NCBI RefSeq assembly: GCF_020740795.1
Contig: NC_067282.1
Location: 154,056,858 to 154,120,857 of the forward strand
From: Apus apus
Taxonomy: Eukaryota; Chordata; Aves; Apodiformes; Apodidae
Length of the DNA stretch: 64,000 nt
Direction of reading: 5' to 3'
The notes beneath the pieces were generated by a model. It had not been told where the DNA came from, searched no databases, and saw nothing but the letters and a program-made list of their open reading frames with translations. Of the stretch, positions 52,275 through 64,000 are shown in pieces (positions within the stretch are counted from its first letter, which is position 1; each line of letters starts with the position of its first letter). The position numbers were made by a program, and so were the translations under genes.

Positions 52275-52337
52275 ATGCGCCGGTGTGCCCGGCCGCGGCG
52301 GGCCCCTGCGCGATGGAGGGCGGCGAGCTGGGTGTAG
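52275..52337 (+). promoter_or_regulatory. Upstream ORF 2, overlapping the SREBF2 start codon
   Basis: ATG at 52275 opens a 20-codon ORF ([20 protein letters not shown]) that ends TAG at 52335-52337, 25 nt past the SREBF2 ATG in a different frame. The context (gttcATGc) is weak, so leaky scanning is expected. Confidence 0.55.
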
Positions 52338-55300
52338 AGAACATGGAGACCCTGACAGAGCTGGGCGACGAGCTCACCCTGGGCGACATCGACGGTGAGC
52401 GGCGCGGAAAGTGTGTGTAGGGGGGGAGAGGCTGGGGGGTGGGGGGGGTTTGTGCCTCTCCGCCGGTCCGGGCGTCGGAGGTGTTGCGTGGTCTCGCTGC
52501 ATAGGGTGTCCCCCCCACCCCGCTCCACCCCGAGCGGGGGGTGGGAGCGCGGGGCGGCCGCCCCGGCTCGGCCCCGCTGCCGGGGATGCGGGATCCCCCG
52601 TCCCGGAGCGGTGCCGGCGGGTGCGGGGTGCGCTCCCCTCAGCAGCGCTGGTGCGGGCGGCCGAGGGCCCTCGCCGGCCTGGGGAGCGCTTCGGGGCGGC
52701 GTTCGCGGGGCTGAGCCACGCCGGGGGCCGTGGCGGTGACAGCGAGAAGGGGTGTGGGAGTCGGGGGGTCTGAGCCCCCGCCGTCGCCCGTCCCGTCCTC
52801 ACACCCGCGGCCGGAGAAAGCGCTGACTTTGCCCCTCGCCTCCTGCCCCAGACCCGCTGGGCGCAGCCCCGTGTGCTCCTCCCGTTTCCTTATTTTCCGC
52901 CCAAAGCGTGCGCTCCGCGGTTGCTGGAGCTGTGCCGCCACGGGTGGCCGTGGGGGGAGGCCCTGCTTCTTCGGCTTCCTCCACCAAAACAGGTGGAACT
53001 GCTTGCGTTTCCCTTTTTACCCGCCCCCCGCCTCATCCTAAAACTTGACCATGTTGCCTCCAGAGCTGAGAGCCACGAGAAGATCCCTGCTTTCCACCGG
53101 AGGACAGCAAAATGAGGTGTCCCCTGTGCGACGCCTTGTTTAGCGTTTCCCCAACAGCTCCTGAAAACCCACTACAAATGTAATTTCTCAGTGAGCTCTG
53201 CTGTAGGCTGGAGACCACGACTTGGCTCAGCTCTCCTGCTCAGCTGTAATCCCAAACAGAGCTTGTATTTGGGGAGGGGGGCGATGCCTAAAGCATCCTT
53301 GTTTAGCTGCTGGGAGATAATATTAAACTAGTGCTTTTAAATTTCTAGGTGTGATTGAGTTGCATTGTAGCTAGGGGCAAAATTTGTGTGGCCCCCCTCA
53401 CCCCCCCCCCTTTTTTTTTTCCTTTTAAAATTCGTCATATGTAAAAGAGGAGTATACCTCAGGAGAACGTGAGGGACTTAAGTTATCACTGAACAAAGTT
53501 GCTGGTGCAAAGGAAGGTAGTGTTTGCTCTTGTTTAAAAGCGCCACATGATGAGTTCTCAGGAGGGATCATGGAAACAGCGACTAATTCTGGTGAAGCTG
53601 AAGCTGGTCCTGATCCGCGTTGTGGCCGGGAAGGGGTGATTCAGAGCCATGAATAACTTAGGAGAAAGAGCTTCACCTTCCTCTCCGGCTCCCAGGGTGG
53701 ATTTTCTTTGGGGTGGGGCAAGTATATGACAATCTTGACTCTTTTTTTTTTTTTTTTTTTTTTTTCCTGTGCTCCGACATGGATTCATCTCAGGATTTGA
53801 AATTGTGCAAGGGTTTTGGTTTGTTTTTTAAGTCTCCTTGTTGATCGGTCTCCGTGTTCCTCTCCCATTCAGGTTAAGGGACCCTCACGACTTTTGATTT
53901 TCCACAGTGGAGGAGGAATGAGGCTGGTCCAGCTGATGTGTTGACTGCTCTGGGATGTTGGGGTCACACTCTGGGACTGGGCATGAGGCTGGTTGGGGTG
54001 GTCCTGGTGCTGAGCTGAAGGTGCTCTGCTCTGCCTCCTGCCCCAGCACAAACTCCTCTGCTGGCACCTTCTTGCTGTCAGGGTAATGCTGGATCGTGAG
54101 GTCGGAGTCAGTTGTGGGTGCAAAGCATGTCTGGGTTTGGGGCAGAGGGGTCAGGGAGAGGCAGATAAAGCCCAGCCCGTGACATCCTGGCAGGTGCTTG
54201 GGCAGAGAGCTAATGAAAGCAGCAGAAGCCCTTGGTGGGCTCAGTTTTGTAATGCCTTGTTGACATTTTTTAGCCTTGGGCTGGGCATAGTTTTCTGCAG
54301 TAACATCTCACTCTGGGGTTAATGGCTTAGATCTCTTCAGTGCAGAGGGGGTGGGTGGTCTGGTGACAGTGGTTTTATCCCTGATAGCTGTCCTCCAAAA
54401 CACACAAGCTTTCTAACAGTTTATGCAGGCATTTGCTCTGGTCCCTTTGTTGGCAAAGGTGTTGTAAAAGGCAGAGATTTGGATTTTGGATGTTGCTGTC
54501 TCTCCTGCTTTTTATTTTTCTTGTGTTGCTACTAGGAAAACTCTGGGGAACTTTAAAATAGGTGGGTTTGACCCCCTGGCAATTTAATTCTTTAAAATTA
54601 ATCTTTAGGCTTTTTGCATTTGGTCTGTGATAAATATGTGATTTAACTTGTGAGACCAAGAATAGTTTTTTTTAAAAAGAAGATATGAATTCTGCTGTAT
54701 GGAACACAGTGCTCTTTAAAACACAGTGCTTGAAATTTGGCTCTTACACTGGAATTTACTCTTCCAGAGAAAATCTTGTCCACGTTATGTTTATTCCCCA
54801 CCTGGAGTGGTTCTGTCTGATAGTGGAATAGCCATGCCATCAAATGGAGAGGTTGAAAACTGTGCAATTTGGATTACCAAGTTTATCATGTTGAGGCTTA
54901 TTTGGGATGGTCTTAGCTGCGAGTCAGTCAGAGGGTGAAAAGCTGCTTAGCATCCATCTAGATGTTATGCAGAAGTGTTAATCTTTAAACAGCCCTCGTT
55001 GCTTCAGTAATGTTTTATGAAAGTTTACTGAGGCATTGCATAAAAAAAAAAAAATAAATAAACCTTTTGTTCATCTAGTTAAAAGCGGAGACAAAGGTCT
55101 GGTCTGGCTGGTCCCTCGGGGCAGCTGAGACAAGGAGCAGTATCATAGAAATATGGTGAAACACTTGTTAAGGGAGCGAGAAGCTTGAAGGATGGTCCCT
55201 TTGCTCTGTCTCAGGAGTGTCGACCAAATTAATTGGATAATGTATGGGTGGTGTTTCAGAGAAACAAATTAATAGCCCTTTTATTGCTGGGACAATTTCC

Positions 55301-58300
55301 ATGGAGACATTTCATGAAAAGTTTGCTTCATTGAACCTCCTTGATAAACTGCAGCAGCAAAGTCCTTCGGGTTTGTGGATGAGAGAGCTCCTGGTATAAG
55401 GAACTCTTTTTATATTTGTTCCTATGAATCAGAAATTTATTTTCTACTTTGTAAACCCAAGTTTATTTATAAACCCTCCATTATGTTTGTGGGTCCCCTC
55501 CCTTTTTTCCTGCTTCCAGAGAAAAAAAATAAAGGGCTTTCAGAAAACCATGGAAGAGCCACTGCAGCATGGGCAGGTCCTGGGGTGGGGAAGGATGTCT
55601 GACTCCTCACACCACTGCCTACACATGGATCAAGGAAACATTCAGGTGCTTTAAGGTGCATAATTGGATTAAACTGGATTAGGTGGAGGGAAGAGGAAGC
55701 TTCACTTATTAACAGTGATCTCTCTCGGTTGTGAATTTTTTTCCTCTGTGGGGGAAGCTACAGTGTTGTGGTAGGAGCCTCTTGATGTGGGCTGATAAAA
55801 TCCTGGAGAAGGTGGGATGGAGAGAAACAGCTATGCAGTGATTATAGGGAGGGGATAAGTAGGCAAAAGCAAACAAGCCAAAACACAAAACCAACACAAA
55901 AAGTTATTCTGGTGGTTTAAACACGTGGTTGGATTCCTTTTTCTACAGTTCTAGAAAGTGGGGTTATTTCCCCAATTTCAGGTACCCTTGAAAGTAAAAC
56001 TAATGTGATTTTTCCCCAATTTCTGGTATGTTTGAAAGGAAACCAAAGTTAAGTTCTTATCCCCTTTCTTCATTTTCTAGGTACTCAGTGGGGCAGGAGA
56101 GCTAGGAGGCTTAAAAACATCCTAAAAGTAGGGTGGAAGAATGGTTAGTTCTGGAAGGGTGGAGGTGCTTGTTTTCTTCCTTTCTGCAAGGATTAGATTG
56201 GAGCAGTGATGAAACAAGACTAGTATTTTAAAGGTATTGGAGGTGGTTTTCAATTCTAGTCTTTGCTTGAAGCCTGTAGCCTGCCCCAGTGCTGTAGGAG
56301 AGTCCTGCCTTTCCCCCTGAACAGCGACAACAGTGTCCAGCTGCGGCCACCTCTTGGTTTATCTCTGGAGATGGTAGGGTGGTGTGAGATGTTCTCCCGA
56401 GGTTTTGAAGGACTCAGAGCTCCCTTCTGTGCATGCGCACCAGCATTCGAGTCCTGCCCTTATGGAGAGTGACAAATAATGCAATAATATAGCATTGAAT
56501 GTTTTCTCTTCTGTTTTGCAGAGATGCTGCAGTTTGTCAGTAACCAGGCAGGGGACTTTCCAGATCTGTTTTCAGATCACTTGTGTGGCACCTTCCAGGG
56601 CAACAGCAGCAGCAGCAGCGGCGGCGGTGGCAGCAGCAGCAGCAGCAGCAGCAGTAGCAGTGGTGGGACCCTGGAGCCGCAGTTGCAGCGGCCATACACC
56701 CAGGTGCAGCTCCAGTCCTTCCTGCCGGCCCCTGCCTCCCCACAGCTCCAGACCCTGCCAGTCAAAGCAGCACAGGCAGCACCTGCGGCCCCGCCGCGGT
56801 CGGCCCCTCTCCTTCAGCCCCGGCCCCCGCTCCAGCCTCAGCTCCAGCAGCAGGCTGTCATGATCACACCGACCTTCAGCTCTGCTCCCCAGACCAGGAT
56901 CATCCAGCAGCCGGTGATCTACCAGAACGCAGCCACGAGTTTCCAAGGTAGCGGTCGGGATGCGCGGGCGAAGGGTGTGCCTGGTGCACTCAGGATTTCA
57001 GGGTGCTCAGGCTAAGGGTATGCCTGGTGCGCTTGTGATTTTGGGATGCTCAGGCTACAGGTGTGCATGGTGTGCTTGTGATAAATGGTGCTGGTGTTCA
57101 AACTCCGAAAATGTCCTCAGCCACCAGAAGCCTGGTGACCTCTTTCTTGCAGTGCTGCCTGTGGGGTGTCCTTTCTGCTGCCTACATGGCTTGGGGTTTG
57201 GGGGAGTGTGAGAAACTGTCGTAAATGACATCTTGAAGTCTTCATGTGACCTCTTTGCTGTAACTACCTTTTTGCTGTTCTCTTCTTCTATGGCCTTCTC
57301 TCCCATGGCTCTTGGGATGCTTGAGAAAAGTGTATCTAAAAAAATGTCAGTGCTGCTGGGTGCAGTAGGCAGACTCAGTCCTGAAGCTCCAGTCTGTCCT
57401 GTGTGGCAGTCTGGAATGAAGGCACGTTTTAGCTACCCAAGTCTTGAGTGCGATACTTGCATTGAGCAGAGTCACTGGTAGGGAAATTCAGCAGTGACCA
57501 AGTCTTCCTTTGTGCTTGTCAATGCCAGTTGTCTTGATCCTCTTTAGTAGGTGTTGATTCTTTACATGATAAAGAAGATCCGAGGATCCATCAGGATCAT
57601 CAGGAGTGGGCAGGTGCTGGTTGGAAGTACTGTGTAATGTTGCTGAATAATGAGTCCCATGCTATCACACCAAAGGCTCTTAACTTTATCTTCTCTTAGC
57701 TGATTCTGTATGCCTCCTGGAAAGCTGCTATTCTAGAAGCAGTGTCCTCTTGCAGGAGGCACCAAAGGAGCTGGAAGCTTCCCAAGGTGTGGGATGTGTT
57801 AGCTGAAGGCTGCCTACCAAGAAGCTCTGAGAAGAGGAGGAGTGAAGCTAGGAACATTTATGGGCTCCAGAACGGAGACCTGTGTCTCTGAACTACTCCT
57901 GACATCTCTTCTGCTTTTCAGTTCTCCAGCCTCAAGTCCAGAGCCTGGTGACGTCCTCCCAGGTTCAGCCAGTTACCATCCAGCAGCAAGTGCAGACTGT
58001 GCAGGCCCAGCGAGTGCTAACGCAGGCTGCCAATGGCACCATCCAGACCTTAACACCAGCCACGGTCCAGACGGTCGCTGCACCACAGGTCCAGCAAGTT
58101 CCAGTAAGTCAAAATGCAGAGCAGTACAGGGATCTACCAGCTGAAGAAATTACTGGTCTGGTCTGCTGGGTCACCAGCGGAAAGGTGGTGAAGCTTGGTC
58201 CTGGTTAGGGTTGCTTTTGCACAAACCTTTTTATGGGTGAGAGGTATTTCTAGCCAGCCTGTGTTCCAGAAGCAGTTTACTTCATGAGTCCCTGTTGTGA

Positions 58301-61300
58301 GCTGTGATGTGACTTCAGGTAGCGGGTAACACGCAGAAACTGTTTTTGCTAAAACACCTAGGTAACCAAACTTGATCTAAAGTATTTTTGTAACTTCATG
58401 TTGCCCAAAAATACTGGAAACCTTTCTTGAACAAACTTTCTTTGTCTTTGCACATGGGGCGGAGCAATCCTAAGCACAAATATGGGCTCAGTGGAGAATG
58501 GATTGGAGGAGAAGGACTTGGGAGTGCTGGTGGATGAGAAGCTCAACATAAGCCAGCAGGTCAAGGGAGGTGATTCTCCCTCTTTACTCAGCTCTTGTGA
58601 GACCCCACCTAGAGTACTGTGTCCAGTTTTGGAGCCCCCAGCATAAGAAGGACATGGAACTGTTGGAGTGAGTCCAGAGAAGGGCCACAAAGATGATCAG
58701 AGGGCTGGAGCACTTCTACAAAGACAGGCTGAAAGAATTGGGACTGTTCAACCTGGAGAAGAGAAGGCTCTGGGGAGACCTCATCATGGCCTTCCAGTAT
58801 CTGAAGGGGAAAGCTGGGGAGGGACTTTTTACAGGGGCTTGTAGTGAGAGGATGAAGGGTAATAGATTAAAACTGGAAGAGGGGAGGTTTATGTTTAGGC
58901 ATTAGGAAGAAATTCTTCACTGTGAGGGTGACAAGACACTGGAACAGGTTGCCCAGGGAAGTTGTGGAAGCCCCATCCCTGGAAGTGTTCAAGGCCAGGT
59001 TGGATGGGCCTCAGAGCAACCTGGTCTAGTGGGAGGTGTCCCTGCTGATGCAGGGGCATTGGAACTAGATGATCTTTAAGGTCCCTTCCAACTCAAGCCA
59101 TTCTATGATTCTATGATTTCCTTGCAAGTCTACTGTCTCTACCGTGTCTTACGAGGCCTGGCTGATACTATAATGTTTTCTTTGGTTCTGCTTTGATCTT
59201 TTTGATGCTGCAGTGTCATGGGATTTTAATTTTAAAACATGCATGTGAGAGTGAAAAGTCTTGCTTCTTTTTATTAGATGAAAGCATGTCTAGGAGACAT
59301 TCTTAATAGGTCAGGGTTGCTCTGGTTCAATTGTACTGTGCCATCTATAGTGTTTTCTGTTTGAGAGTCAATAAGGTATTTGTACAAGTAAGACCGAGCA
59401 GTGTTACAGAAAATAACTTCTTGCTGGTTTTGATCTGCTTGACATTCATGGTACAGATGATTTGCAGTGAAATCAGAGGGAGAAGCTGCTGCAGCCATTT
59501 GGAAAGTGCTGTAACTGAAGCAGGCTGTCCTAGCCATGTTGGACTCTTGAGTACTCGGCCAGTTACTGTAGAGAGCTAATTGTGGTTTTAATTGAACGGG
59601 GAAAGGGAGTTTTTCCACCAGCTCCTTTGTGTTTTTACATACTTGTTCACTTCTGGTGACTGATTTGAAAACCAGTGTCCTGGTGGCTCCTCAGCCCCCT
59701 CCCTCCAGTGCTGTTCAGACTGTTTCATGGTGAGAGTTTGCATCAGGGGATGGACAGAAGCCACCCAGGTGATGCAGGGAGCATGGTGAATGAAATTCTG
59801 GCCCTGCTCTTTTGCCATCCAGTGAGATGCAAAGTTCTAACTTGTGTTATCACTCAAGTCTGGCTACTGAGATCAGCAGAGAAATACCTGCCTACTCTCC
59901 CCTTCACCTGTAACCCTTTTCAACCCAGGTGCTGGTCCAACCTCAGATCATAAAAACAGACTCCCTTGTCTTGACCACCCTGAAAGCGGACGGTAATCCT
60001 GTCATGGCCGCGGTGCAGAACCCAGCGCTGACAACACTCACCACTCCCATTCAGACCACGGCTCTGCAGGTACTGTGTGGATGTTCTTCTTTCCCTCTCC
60101 TCACAGATGTCCTTTCCTCCCAGCACAAGGGAAAGATTTGGGCCTTAGTATTCTGCAGCGGTGCGGATGGCAGGGGTTTTGAGGACTGCTCTAGACACAT
60201 CCAGAGTGAGTAATACCCTGTTTCTGCCAAGGCTAAGCACACAAAGTGTACATTTTTGGCAGCTTCCCATGGCCAGCAAGCAAAGACCAAGGGCACGTTT
60301 CTGTTTACCTTTTTTTGGTGTTACAAGGAGAGGAACATGACCTACAAATTTCATCCAGTTTTTAACTTCTGGAAGATAGTTGAAGCTGAAAGTTACCTCA
60401 CTCAGAATACCTGTGGAATTTTCTTTTCCCACTCAGTAGAGTCTAATAGCAGTATGTTGGATGTGAAAACTAAGCAACTTTTCAAAGGGAATTTGGCATG
60501 AGGGTTCAGTATAATCACTGGAGATGGCAGCAATGTTTCATGGCCTCCACTTCTTATCAACTCTGAGAAACTCATGCCCCCAAAGACGCATTTATTACGA
60601 TCTTGAATGTTCCAAACAGATATCACTGCTCAAATATTTACTGGGGGAGATAAACTGGCAAGTCTGGACTTAAGTTTTGACTTCTTTTGCATAGCATGAT
60701 AGGCTTCTTAGGTACTTGTTAGCAGCCAGGCTAAAATCTTCAACTGACCTGCTTGATTTTCGGTGAGATTTTCACACAGAGGGGAGGCTTATGTGATGGT
60801 GTCTGTCTGAGGCACCATCTGTAAAGCATTTCAAACACATTGGAATTTGGTGGAAATAAGATAAAGAAAGTTGTAGGACTTAAATTCACTTATCTGACAA
60901 GTTCCAGCTTGAAATGAAACTAAATTAATTTCTAATATCCCAATTAGAAGACTGTTTCAGGGTCAAAATTGTTCCTGAAGTTGCTCATGGCTAGTTTATG
61001 CTCATTTGTGTTAGTTTGTTTTTTGACAGAAATAACACTTCCTCTACTGGACCACTTCCCTGATCCTTGGTGTGTACTTCAGAGAACGTGTCACCTTATC
61101 AATCTTGTTTTGCTGGGCTAAGCAGCCTAAACTTTATTTAGTCCAACTGTCCTAGAAGCCCCCCTGTGCAACTGTTCTGGTGGGGTTAATCATCTTTCAT
61201 CACGGAGTACATGCTGATTTAATTTGCTGTAGGTAGTCTGTCCTACATCTATGTGTCCAAATTTGAGCTTTTCAAGCCAGTGTGTATCGCTCCTTGTCTT

Positions 61301-63713
61301 AGTTCCTCATCTTGAGGCATTTTTGTAGCTTCTGGGTCTATTTTTTTCTCAATTTAATCAAATTCAGATGAACTGCATTGCTTAAGCCAGGGTTTGTTTT
61401 TCCATAGCTGGGTCCTTTCTAACATCGCTGTTACCAGTTTTGAAGTAGCATTGCCTTCTGCTGATTTGATGGCTATATTTGTCCACAGAAAAAGTAAATT
61501 TGGACCCTTTGGGTGTAAGGATTGTAGGAGGAAGGAGGAGGAGGCTTGGTCCGTTTCTCTATTTAGTGGATGAACAGAGCATGGTGTTGGCACTCTTGGA
61601 GAACAAGAGATGTTCTCATTCCACAGTGACCAGTGTGGGAGGCCGAGTGGAAGATTTTTCCTGTGTTGCTGTCCCAGTGCTTGTGCCAGATAAGGGAGAA
61701 GGGAGGAAATTGGCATATCTCTTATTTTCTGAGTGGTACAAACTCTTCCTGATTCTTTTGGTTTTATTCCTTTTTTTTTTTTTTTTTTCCCCATGTTACA
61801 CATGGTCTTTTTAGACCCTCGTTGGGAGCAGTGGGACCATTTTGACCACAATGCCGGTGATGGTGGGACAAGAAAAGGTGCCTATCAAACAAGTTCCTGG
61901 GGGTGTCAAGCAACCAGAACCACCTAAAGAAGGAGAGAGAAGAACAACTCACAACATCATTGAGAAGCGTTACCGGTCATCCATAAATGACAAGATCATT
62001 GAGCTGAAGGACCTTGTCATGGGGACGGATGCCAAGGTAAAGTTGTGGAATAAGAACAAATCTAGTGTCATAAATACTTTGTCTTCAGGTGCTCATTGCT
62101 TTACCAAAGGAATTAGTTGGATACATGTGACAGTTAGTAGGATACACACGTGTTGGGATAGGACTGTTAAGAAACACTTGTGTGATGGAAAGCCTGATAA
62201 TTGTATTCAGGAAGGGTCACCTGTAAAGTGGTTATTTTACTATGCTTGGTGGTGCCATTTCTTGAAAATAAGCTATACCTTACGTGTTTGTCCTTACATT
62301 AGATATGATTAAATAGGCCCTCTAGGTAGAATATCCAAGTGGATGTTTGGATAACTCTGCCAAAACAGAGTTTGCTTAATTTAAGTTTCCTTTTCTGTGT
62401 GACTGCAGTAGGGATAAGGAGTTACACAGCTTTCCAGTTTGTTTCCTTTAGATATTCAGTTGTAAAAACTCCTGCTCACTGAAATATTAGAAGCTTTCTC
62501 ACACAGTGTATTCAGGATTGTCCTTTTCACTTTACTTCATGCCGCCAGAGCAAGCAGTAGTATTCTTGACGCCTTGCATGGTCTCCATACAAATATGTGT
62601 ACAATATATACATATATTGTACGTATGTGTATATGCAATATATGTATATGTACATATGCATCTCCCACTGCTGGGTGAAATTGGAAGCTTCCATTTTTAA
62701 AACGTTGGTAATGGGCAGTGGCTTCATAGTACTTTGGGCTTGTATTTACAAGCTAAACTTGCCGGCTGCTGCTGGAAGCAAGTATTTTCATGGGGATGTT
62801 CAAGGGGGTGAGGCAAGGAGAGAACCACTTATCTCAGAATTAAGCAGTGAATGATGGTTAACAGACAGTAGCTTGTTCCACCCCCGAAGAGAGCCACTTA
62901 ATTTCAAAACTTTGAAAGCGCTGTTTCTGGCTGAAACCCAGGTGTGAACTCTATTATAATGTGTATGTTAATTTGTTTCCATTGTATTCTTTTTATAAGA
63001 TCTTTGAGAGAATCCAGTCCTTGCATGTCTTTCACGTTTTGATACTTTGCTCACAGAGCCTGCCCAGTGGTTACTTTTCTTTGCAGCTGCTGATGGTCCT
63101 TTATGCCCTTTTCTTTCTATCACTGCACGATACAAAGTGTTGTAGTATCCCTACAAGCAGGAGGTGACCCTTTGACGCTTTTCATATAAACTGCTTTCTG
63201 CATGTCTTAATTCCTTGCAGATGCACAAGTCTGGAGTCCTGCGAAAAGCCATTGATTACATCAAATACCTGCAGCAGGCCAACCATAAACTCAGGCAGGA
63301 GAACATGGTTCTGAAGCTGGCGAATCAAAAAAACAGTAAGTTGTGGAGGCTGTCCAGCAGGGGGTAGTGAACATAGGATGCCTCTTAAGTTTTTAGCCTT
63401 GACAGAGGCAGGTACCGTGGATGCTGCATCAACAATGGCCAGTGTTACTCTGGCTGACAGAGCCAATCTGGGTGACATTGACAGGATGCAGAGCTGAGAA
63501 ACGTGTCCATAATGCACTCTGATTTTTGCAGAGCTGTTGAAGGGCATTGACCTAAGCAGTCTGGTTGACAACGATGTGGATCTGAAGATAGATGACTTCA
63601 ATCAGAATGTGCTGCTGATGTCTCCTCCAGCCTCGGACTCAGGATCCCAGGCTGGCTTTTCTCCCTATTCCATTGATTCAGAGCCAGGAAGCCCACTCCT
63701 TGATGATGCAAAG
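52313..63713 (+). CDS. SREBF2: SREBF2 (SREBP-2), N-terminal half
   Basis: Seven coding exons are seen: 52313-52394, 56522-56947, 57922-58103, 59929-60069, 61815-62036, 63221-63335 and 63532-63713. All are in phase and give 450 residues; the gene continues past the window. The order is an acidic activation domain ([20 protein letters not shown], about 11-30), a Ser/Gly tract (56-76), a Gln/Pro-rich region ([20 protein letters not shown]), and the bHLH-zipper (about 318-390; [19 protein letters not shown], with the SREBP-specific Tyr330 that allows SRE binding). After these come the Ser/Asp-rich stretch [25 protein letters not shown]-2 is an ER-membrane precursor whose N-terminal half is released in the Golgi by S1P and S2P when sterols fall, and it then activates cholesterol-synthesis genes and LDLR. 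Compared with human, exon 5 begins TLVGSSG right after ALQ, lacking Val-Pro. Confidence 0.97.
52395..56521 (+). other. SREBF2: SREBF2 intron 1 (4.1 kb)
   Basis: The CpG-rich start (to about 52950) continues the promoter island. It also holds a C/T homopolymer patch (53398-53424) and a T-run of about 24 (53742-53765). No exon, LINE or LTR was recognised. Confidence 0.6.
56605..56661 (+). repeat. SREBF2: Coding AGC/GGC microsatellite (poly-Ser/Gly) in SREBF2 exon 2
   Basis: Five AGC codons, four Gly codons, then ten Ser codons (mostly AGC with one AGT) encode Ser5-Gly4-Ser10 at residues 56-74. Human SREBP-2 has a Ser/Gly-rich tract at the same place with a different pattern. Near-pure AGC runs are prone to length variation. 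Confidence 0.95.
56971..57096. repeat. Minisatellite, 43 bp period, about three copies, SREBF2 intron 2
   Basis: Units start at 56971, 57014 and 57057. Each carries GTGTGCCTGGTGC-like and GTGCTCAGGCT-like blocks. The first two are both 43 bp and differ at several sites; the third is degraded at its end. The array begins about 23 bp after the exon 2 donor. Confidence 0.85.
58450..59119 (+). mobile_element. CR1 LINE fragment in SREBF2 intron 3
   Basis: Conceptual translation shows late-ORF2 CR1 motifs ([24 protein letters not shown]-type end). The upstream part resembles [14 protein letters not shown], and a stretch between the two parts is missing. The 3' end has the tail ATTCTATGATTCTATGAT at 59100-59117. 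It is 5'-truncated, and its tail is the cleanest of the CR1 copies here. It has the same orientation as SREBF2. Confidence 0.95.
60070..61814 (+). other. SREBF2: SREBF2 intron 4 (1.7 kb), nothing recognised
   Basis: Between the exons at 59929-60069 and 61815-62036. It ends with a T18-19 tract (about 61770-61790) upstream of the acceptor. The open frame at 61479-61814 runs into that tract and the acceptor and matches no protein I know. Confidence 0.6.
62594..62662. repeat. AT/GT-rich alternating dinucleotide stretch
   Basis: Alternating purine/pyrimidine TATA, CATA, TGTA and GTAT steps over about 70 bp in SREBF2 intron 5. It is likely a decayed (TG/TA)n microsatellite. Confidence 0.8.
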
Positions 63714-64000
63714 GTATTTGTGGCTTCAGTGGTCAGATTCAAGGCATCTACTTCGGGGATACATAAAGACCAGAATTTAAATTCTCCTAATTCTCAAGGG
63801 TGGAACCAGTGAATATCTGGCAGGCACATCTGTGGGGTCAGAAATCCTTTGTAATGATGAGAAAGGGGTGTGATGTGTGTTATCTCTTCTTAAATGATGG
63901 AGACTACTTCCTGAGCTGTATTATCTGAGTTATTATTATGTAGAGTCTCTGGACTTAAAGTGCATGTTCATGACCCAAAGAGCCCATGGCTTTCCAGAGA

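Larger units (their letters stand above)
51900..52312 (+). promoter_or_regulatory. SREBF2: SREBF2 promoter and 5' UTR
   Basis: CpG-rich and TATA-less. In order it contains GC boxes (51951-51970), a perfect SRE-1 decamer (52002-52011), an inverted CCAAT box (ATTGG at 52030-52034), a YY1-type AAGATGGCGGC (52158-52168) that often marks start sites, a (GGC)8 run (about 52215-52238) with GGGCT repeats, and the start codon at 52313. SRE plus NF-Y plus Sp1 is the arrangement described for the mammalian SREBF2 promoter, which lets SREBP-2 activate its own gene when sterols are low. The exact transcription start is inferred. Confidence 0.85.

Noticed and set aside
51160-52398. Open frames of over 240 codons on both strands over the CCDC134 3' UTR and SREBF2 promoter
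   Set aside because: GC-rich, Pro/Arg/Gly-rich low-complexity translations overlapping a poly(A) region and a promoter, with no recognisable domain.
61354-61851. Open frames on both strands at the end of SREBF2 intron 4
   Set aside because: They run through a T18-19 tract and the exon 5 acceptor, and the translations match no known family.

Overview
The window comes from a bird genome. The evidence is several 5'-truncated CR1 LINE fragments, an ERVL-like solo LTR, vertebrate intron/exon structure with CpG-island promoters, and the gene order SNU13 - MEI1 - CCDC134 - SREBF2, which matches the block on human chromosome 22q13.2. The species cannot be named from the sequence alone. There are no bacterial, CRISPR or plasmid features.

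Layout, left to right. (1) 1-376 (+): the last two coding exons of a multi-exon membrane-protein gene that I do not recognise, entering from the left edge. Its 3' end converges on SNU13. (2) 1391-3642 (-): SNU13 (NHP2L1/15.5K), complete, three coding exons, 128 residues. (3) 3643-3845: a very GC-rich, head-to-head promoter only about 200 bp long, shared by SNU13 and MEI1. (4) 3846-42038 (+): MEI1, the meiotic double-strand-break factor. I could assemble 31 coding exons with every intron phase consistent (about 1347 residues), including one GC-AG intron. Its introns hold two CR1 pieces, a solo LTR with a target-site duplication, and small tandem duplications. (5) 43390-51613 (+): CCDC134, with a CpG-island promoter, a non-coding first exon, a 4.1 kb first intron, six coding exons giving 229 residues, and a 1.2 kb 3' UTR. 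(6) 51900-63713 and beyond (+): SREBF2. The promoter contains a perfect SRE-1 decamer and an inverted CCAAT box, and the first seven coding exons give 450 residues through the bHLH-zipper. The membrane anchor and the regulatory domain lie beyond the right edge, as should the miR-33 intron.

The genes are unrelated in function: an snRNP/snoRNP RNA-binding protein, a meiotic factor, an ER/secretory protein and a sterol-responsive transcription factor. What links them is conserved synteny and compact promoters. SNU13 and MEI1 share one promoter, and CCDC134 ends about 0.7 kb before the SREBF2 start codon. Most of the sequence is intron, and long stretches show nothing beyond diverged repeats. Exon borders were set by hand from splice sites, reading phase and remembered vertebrate protein sequences. 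No alignment was run.
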